Assembly (NCBI GenBank): GCA_016293615.1 | Contig: JAEDDX010000042.1 | Location: 1-25,551 of the forward strand | Length of the DNA: 25,551 nt | Reading direction: 5' to 3' | From: Acetatifactor sp. | GTDB taxonomy: Bacteria > Bacillota > Clostridia > Lachnospirales > Lachnospiraceae | In this document: in pieces, positions 21,596-25,551 of the stretch | Layout: every line of letters begins with the position of its first letter | Position numbering within the stretch: the stretch's first letter is position 1 | Notes under the pieces: generated by a model | Told to the model about the DNA's origin: nothing | Databases searched by the model: none | The model's input: the letters and a program-made list of their open reading frames with translations, nothing else | Made by a program: the position numbers and the translations under genes

Positions 21596-21958
21596 ATGAT
21601 AATTAGCGAAAGAATTATAAAAGTTTTAAAAGAACGGAACATGACGCAGGCGGAGTTTGCAAAGCAAGTAGGGATTTCGACCAGTACCATAAGTGAATGG
21701 AAGAAGAGAAAGACAAACCCAACCGTGGACAAAATAATGGATATATGTAATGTCTTACAAATTACTCCGGAGCAGCTTCTTACCGGTAAAGGAATTGAAG
21801 ACGAGAGAGAAATTGCTGCCTCTAGTCCTGAGAGTAAATTCACTCCGGGCGATGTTCAGATGATTGAAGATTATCACAATCTTAGAGAAGAACAGCAAAA
21901 GAGACTTATGGCATATATGGAGGCTTTGAAAAAGATAGAGAGCCTTGAGGATATGTGA
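21596..21958 (+). CDS. XRE-family repressor (cI-like)
   Basis: This 120-residue protein has an N-terminal HTH: RIIKVLKERNMTQAEFAKQV, STSTISEWKKRKTNPTVDKI, and ICNVLQITPEQLLTG. The C-terminal part (FTPGDVQMIEDYHNLREEQQ) is the short helical tail often seen in element repressors and has no peptidase site. GAGG lies 8 bases before the ATG. The nested palindromes directly upstream are good candidates for autoregulation. It precedes the ORF6N and recombinase genes and so probably controls the integration module. Confidence 0.85.
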   Translation: MIISERIIKVLKERNMTQAEFAKQVGISTSTISEWKKRKTNPTVDKIMDICNVLQITPEQLLTGKGIEDEREIAASSPESKFTPGDVQMIEDYHNLREEQQKRLMAYMEALKKIESLEDM

Positions 21959-21994
21959 ATATTAAAATTATGATTGGTAGTTTATGAGGTACGT

Positions 21995-22921
21995 ATGGAT
22001 GAAATTGTAATAAGCGAAAAAAATACGCTTGAGATAGACGGTCAGATTATAGATCTTTCGAAGCTTATTTATACCATTCGGGGAAAGCAGGTGATGCTTG
22101 ATAGCGATCTGGCCATAATATATGGGTATGAGGTAAAAAGACTTAATGAGCAGGTTAAGAACAATATAAAAAGATTCCCTGACGATTTTATGTTTCAAAT
22201 GACAAGAGAGGAAGTAAAAGATTTGCGGTCGAAATTTTCGACCGCAAACATAAATTCAAAGAGCAGATCGCTTCCACATGTTTTTACAGAGCAGGGAATA
22301 TATATGTTGGCGACTGTATTGAATGGTGAAATAGCTGAGAATCAAAGTATATTTATTATGCGGGCATTTCGGGAAATGCGACATTTTATTATGAACAACG
22401 AGAGAATGTTCGAAAGGATAAATAGCATTGAATTGAAACAGCTAGAATATCAAAAAGAATCAGAAGAGAAGTTCAATAGAATTTTCGATTACATAGCGGA
22501 GCATAAGGAAAACAATCAAAAGATTTTCTTTGATGGCCAAATATTTGATGCCTTCAGTTTACTCACAGATATCGTTGGCCACGCGAAAAAAGAAATAGTT
22601 TTGATAGATGGTTATATTGATGTAATTACACTAAATATCTTGGCAAAGAAAAACGCGGGTGTTGATGTATTTGCATATACTCTTCCAAGTGCAAGGATAT
22701 CTACACAAGATATTAATAGCTTTAATGCACAGTATCCAACGTTAACAGTAAAAAGGACAACAGCGTTCCATGATCGTTTCCTTATTATCGATGGCGCTGA
22801 CGGATATCACATAGGAGCTTCTTTGAAAGATGCGGGAAAGAAGTGCTTTGGCATAAACAAAATAGAAGGTGCCGATGTTCTTAAAGATATTATGAAAAAG
22901 GCACAACAGACAGGTACGTAA
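21995..22921 (+). CDS. ORF6N-domain protein with C-terminal PLD-like region
   Basis: A product of 308 residues. Residues 15-125 match the ORF6N domain of phage and element proteins: IYTIRGKQVMLDSDLAIIYG, VKNNIKRFPDDFMFQMTREE, and LPHVFTEQGIYMLATVLNGE. A coiled segment follows. Residues 180-300 resemble a phospholipase D-like fold: KKEIVLIDGYIDVITL, then FHDRFLIIDG with H259 and YHIGASLKDAGKKCF. The usual HxK lysine is replaced by R. Function is unknown; a DNA-binding or nucleic-acid-processing regulator is likely. I chose ATG 21995 after GAGG; a TTG at 21974 is possible. It lies 20 bases before the recombinase gene. Confidence 0.82.
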   Translation: MDEIVISEKNTLEIDGQIIDLSKLIYTIRGKQVMLDSDLAIIYGYEVKRLNEQVKNNIKRFPDDFMFQMTREEVKDLRSKFSTANINSKSRSLPHVFTEQGIYMLATVLNGEIAENQSIFIMRAFREMRHFIMNNERMFERINSIELKQLEYQKESEEKFNRIFDYIAEHKENNQKIFFDGQIFDAFSLLTDIVGHAKKEIVLIDGYIDVITLNILAKKNAGVDVFAYTLPSARISTQDINSFNAQYPTLTVKRTTAFHDRFLIIDGADGYHIGASLKDAGKKCFGINKIEGADVLKDIMKKAQQTGT

Positions 22922-22941
22922 CATAGAAGGGATTGATTAAA

Positions 22942-24627
22942 TTGGTTAAGGAAAAAACAAAAGTCTATCTATATACCCGTGTATCCACGTCCATGCAGAT
23001 TGATGGGTATTCATTAGATGCTCAGAAGACGAGAATGAAGGCATTCTGTGAATTTAATGAATATGAAATTGCTGGTGAATACGAAGATGCAGGAAAGTCA
23101 GGTAAATCTATAGAAGGTCGTATTGCTTTTAACAAAATGATGGAAGATATTAAATCTGGTAAAGATGTAGTTTCTTTTGTATTGGTATTTAAGCTTTCCA
23201 GATTTGGCCGTAATGCTGCTGATGTTCTCAATTCACTTCAGGTCATGCAGGACTTTGGTGTGAACCTTATCTGTGTAGAGGATGGAATTGATTCTTCCAA
23301 AGAAGCCGGAAGACTTATGATTTCTGTTCTTTCTGCCGTCGCAGAGATTGAGCGTGAAAATATACGTGTTCAAACTATGGAAGGTAGAATGCAAAAGGCA
23401 AGGGAGGGAAGATGGAATGGTGGGTTTGCACCATATGGATATGCTCTTGTTGATGGGAAACTTGAAATAAATGAAGAGGAAGCTGTAGCAATCAGAACAA
23501 TTTTTAATCAGTATGTTAATACGGATATGGGATCAAATGGTATTGCAAAATATCTGGAAAACCATGGAATTCATAAAAACGCAAGACAAAACGGGAAGAA
23601 TCCTTTGTTCGATGCGTCTTTAATACGTAGAATAATACAGAATCCGGTATATTGTGGGAAGATTGCTTATGGAAGGAGAAGAACAGAAAAGGTTCATGGA
23701 ACGAGAAATGATTATCGTCAGGTCTATAAGGACGATTATCTGCTAGTAGATGGACTTCATGAGGCTTTGGTTTCAGAAGAAGTTTGGGAGCAGGCACAGA
23801 TTAAGGTGGCTGCACAAGCAAAAAAATATGAAAAAGTAAATTCTCCAAAGGGTGAAAAAATACATCTGCTATCAGGTATAGTAAAGTGTCCGGTCTGCGG
23901 TGTTGGTATGTATGGCAATAAGAGTATCAAGCGTAAGAAGGATGGAACCAAGTATAGTGACTATTTCTATTATGGTTGTAAGCATCGTAATATGACCAGA
24001 GGGCATAAATGTGATTACCGGAAACAAGTATCAGAGACAAAGCTGGATGGTGCAGTGATCGAAGTACTTCGCAAGCTGGTAAGTAACAAAAAGTTCGCTG
24101 GGATGATGCGTGAAAAAATCAATATGGAAGTGGATACCTCTTCACTTGATCAGGAAATTGCTACATATGAAAAAACATTGAGACAGTGCTATCTGAATAA
24201 GGATGCTATTCTTTCTGATTTAGATAATTTGGATTATGAAGATAAGCACTATCAGCGGAGAAAGACGGATTTAAAAAACCGTTTGAGCAAGACTTATGAT
24301 AAAATTGAAGAATCTGAAAATTCTTTAGTTGAGGCTAAATCTAAGAAAAGATCCATTTTAGCAGAGAAAGTATGTGGCGATAATATATATAAGGCTCTGA
24401 TTTTCTTTGACAAAATGTATGAACCAATGAATGAAGCTGAACGTAGAGAGTTTCTGACACAATTCATTGAAAAGGTTGAGATTTACGAAGAAGAGCAGGA
24501 AAATGGACAATGGCTTAAGTCCATAGAATTCAAGCTTCCTATCATTTCAAAGGATATGAAGATAAGTTTGGACAATGGTTCGCAAATCGAGACCGTCTGC
24601 TTACTATCGCGTAAAGCCCCAGTTTAA
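22942..24627 (+). CDS. Large serine recombinase
   Basis: A protein of 561 residues. The catalytic domain begins VYLYTRVSTSMQIDGYSLDA, with the serine of RVS (S15) as nucleophile, and continues with KLSRFGRNAADVLNSL and AEIERENIRVQTMEGR. The recombinase domain follows (GFAPYGY, then IRRIIQNPVYCGKIAYGRRR), then a zinc ribbon (CPVCG, YYGC and C) and a coiled coil to the end. It integrates and excises the element by site-specific exchange at attP/attB. TTG 22942 has GAAGGG 10 bases upstream and is preferred over TTG 22933. No directionality factor is identified; the ORF6N protein just upstream is one candidate. Confidence 0.92.
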   Translation: MVKEKTKVYLYTRVSTSMQIDGYSLDAQKTRMKAFCEFNEYEIAGEYEDAGKSGKSIEGRIAFNKMMEDIKSGKDVVSFVLVFKLSRFGRNAADVLNSLQVMQDFGVNLICVEDGIDSSKEAGRLMISVLSAVAEIERENIRVQTMEGRMQKAREGRWNGGFAPYGYALVDGKLEINEEEAVAIRTIFNQYVNTDMGSNGIAKYLENHGIHKNARQNGKNPLFDASLIRRIIQNPVYCGKIAYGRRRTEKVHGTRNDYRQVYKDDYLLVDGLHEALVSEEVWEQAQIKVAAQAKKYEKVNSPKGEKIHLLSGIVKCPVCGVGMYGNKSIKRKKDGTKYSDYFYYGCKHRNMTRGHKCDYRKQVSETKLDGAVIEVLRKLVSNKKFAGMMREKINMEVDTSSLDQEIATYEKTLRQCYLNKDAILSDLDNLDYEDKHYQRRKTDLKNRLSKTYDKIEESENSLVEAKSKKRSILAEKVCGDNIYKALIFFDKMYEPMNEAERREFLTQFIEKVEIYEEEQENGQWLKSIEFKLPIISKDMKISLDNGSQIETVCLLSRKAPV

Positions 24628-24647
24628 GCGGGTTTCAGGGCTTTTTT
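24614..24647 (+). terminator. Terminator of the recombinase gene
   Basis: AAGCCC (24614-24619) pairs with GGGCTT (24638-24643), followed by a T run to 24647. It overlaps the last codons of the recombinase gene. Confidence 0.7.
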
Positions 24648-24888
24648 GAAAATATGTACCTGTGTTTATAGCAGAAAAAAATGTATATAAAACCCTAGAT
24701 TTTAAGAGGAGGGTAAAAAATTGAGGTGCCTAAGATGTGCGCGAATAGTTTACCATTCTCTTATTTTTGGGAAAAACCAATAAACTTGAATTGACCGAGC
24801 TCTTTAGAGCGAGGGATGACAATTGAACGGAGTTCAATTGTATGTGGTTAATAGAGTTTTATAAATAAGAATTTGTAGGAGAGAAGCT
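24648..24888. promoter_or_regulatory. Intergenic region with perfect inverted repeat and promoter
   Basis: ACAATTGAAC (24819-24828) and GTTCAATTGT (24832-24841) form a perfect 10-bp dyad with a 3-base spacer. A shorter GCTCT-tt-AGAGC lies at 24799-24810. TTGTAT (24838-24843), a 16-base spacer and TATAAA (24860-24865) form a promoter whose -35 overlaps the dyad, so it may be an operator. Because it lies just past a large serine recombinase, the region may also hold the element attachment site. Otherwise I see no gene here. Confidence 0.5.
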
Positions 24889-25458
24889 ATGTATTTTCAT
24901 GCATCACAAGTTAAAGGGATTAAGGTTTTGGAACCAAGAATATCAAATCATAATATTCCATTAGTATATCTCTCTGCAAAACGCGAAAACACACTTGTAT
25001 ATTTGAGTAATGCGGTTGAAAAGTTTTGTAAAGAAAAGAGATTTGCGTATGAAGGAATATGGTCGAAATGGGGACCATATGGATTTGATTCACAAGGAAT
25101 ATTACAATATGAAGAATATTATCCAAATGCACTTGAAGAAACATACGGAGGCGTGGGAGGATATATTTATTCTTGCATAAACGTTGAAGAAGATTTGGAT
25201 TTTGAACTTAAAATTCCTGATGCAATTGCTTCTAGAAAAAAAGTTCATGTAGATTCATGTGAGATTATTAATGATGCGTTAGCTGATATATTAAGAGCTG
25301 AAAAAAATGGTCAAATTAAAATTATAAGATACGATGATTTTATCGCAAAACGGGAGAAATGGTTATATTCAATTATCAAAAGCGAATACAGTGAAGCAAT
25401 TAATCATCCTGAATATCAATTCTTTTTGAGAGAAAAGTTTGCAAAATATTTAGATTAG
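24889..25458 (+). CDS. Hypothetical protein, possibly ADP-ribosyltransferase-like
   Basis: This 189-residue cytoplasmic protein has no signal peptide. It starts YFHASQVKGIKVLEPRISNH, then PLVYLSAKRENTLVYLSNAV, KWGPYGFD and GGVGGYIYSCI. The order Y-x-H-x-S near the start (H4), then VYLS about 20 residues later and a small-residue run before an acidic stretch, recalls Arr/ART-like folds that use NAD+. No family is firmly recognised and the catalytic third residue is not obvious, so this is a weak hypothesis. GTAGGAG precedes the ATG. It has its own promoter next to a perfect palindrome and sits just past the recombinase, either as cargo or in the old flank. Confidence 0.6.
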   Translation: MYFHASQVKGIKVLEPRISNHNIPLVYLSAKRENTLVYLSNAVEKFCKEKRFAYEGIWSKWGPYGFDSQGILQYEEYYPNALEETYGGVGGYIYSCINVEEDLDFELKIPDAIASRKKVHVDSCEIINDALADILRAEKNGQIKIIRYDDFIAKREKWLYSIIKSEYSEAINHPEYQFFLREKFAKYLD

Positions 25459-25551
25459 CAAATCCTGGTTTGGTGAAACAGACGTGATTGCTTGCAAGCT
25501 GACTTGAAATTTTAAATTCCAGTGCAGAGGTAAATTCCACTACACCTTGAA
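25459..25551. other. Palindrome-rich stretch at the right edge
   Basis: In 93 bases there are a perfect 10-base palindrome GCTTGCAAGC, a GTTT-ggtg-AAAC hairpin inside CTG...CAG, and AAATTCCA repeated. On the - strand one frame stays open from the edge back into the preceding gene without a start. It could be a terminator region, a dispersed repeat or the end of a convergent gene; I cannot decide. Confidence 0.3.

Larger units (their letters stand above)
19775..24627. mobile_element. Mobilizable element remnant with a large serine recombinase
   Basis: A - strand XRE regulator, mobC, an oriT-like palindrome cluster, a second XRE regulator, an ORF6N-PLD-like protein and a large serine recombinase lie together in AT-rich DNA. 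This is the layout of small integrative mobilizable elements in Clostridia, where the recombinase is at one end. No relaxase is present between mobC and the next genes, so mobility would need a helper or has been lost. The exact ends are not defined; the right attachment site is likely within 24648-24888. Confidence 0.6.

Noticed and set aside
25459..25551. A long-variable-arm (Leu/Ser-like) tRNA at the right edge
   Set aside because: GGTGAAACAGACG resembles a D loop, but no anticodon stem, T loop or acceptor pairing can be drawn.
1..25551. CRISPR array
   Set aside because: No set of regularly spaced identical repeats was seen; the only close direct repeats are the two 11-base copies at 16301 and 16322.

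Overview
This window reads as a chromosomal segment of a Clostridia bacterium, most likely Lachnospiraceae. The evidence is the ribosomal protein L35/L20 pair, strong AGGAGG-type ribosome binding sites, tRNAs without an encoded CCA end, a CD3324-family regulator, a DUF1062 protein and a large serine recombinase. There are two compositional halves. Bases 1 to about 16250 look like moderate-GC core genome with every gene on the + strand. From about 16250 to the end the DNA is visibly more AT-rich and holds broken genes, phage-type regulators and mobilization genes.

Core half: the end of rpmI, then rplT with its terminator; a Cof-type HAD phosphatase; tRNA-Gly(CCC) with promoter and terminator; an unusual gene cassette (1680-9695); pepD; a lacZ-type beta-galactosidase; tRNA-Pro with an AGG anticodon; and an RlmD/RumA-type rRNA methyltransferase with a C-terminal extension.

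The cassette is the most interesting part. It encodes two tandem paralogous YbjN-like proteins, a membrane protein with two Rossmann (TrkA-N-like) domains and a C-terminal RyR domain, and a soluble 1147-residue protein joining a Clp-N-like region, a ClpB-type AAA+ module, a receiver-like domain, an FtsH-type AAA+ module and an M41 zinc protease. A cytoplasmic metzincin-type protease with Sel1-like helices and a TerB-like protein follow, and the dipeptidase PepD may share the transcript. I infer that a membrane sensor (RyR/TrkA-N, possibly reading a nucleotide-type ligand) controls intracellular proteolysis, as a stress or defence system. I do not know a described system with this composition.

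Accessory half: an XRE repressor gene (16363-17769) is split in frame by a 1032-bp segment that carries a SAM methyltransferase and no transposase. Next come a promoter, a possible leader peptide and a hairpin before a CD3324-family gene, a C-terminally truncated DUF1062 gene, and a DUF2441-GNAT fusion. From 19775 to 24627 lies a mobilizable-element remnant: a divergent XRE regulator, mobC, an oriT-like palindrome cluster with no relaxase, a second XRE regulator under nested palindromes, an ORF6N-PLD-like protein and a large serine recombinase. A small, possibly ADP-ribosyltransferase-like gene follows, and a palindrome-rich stretch runs off the right edge.
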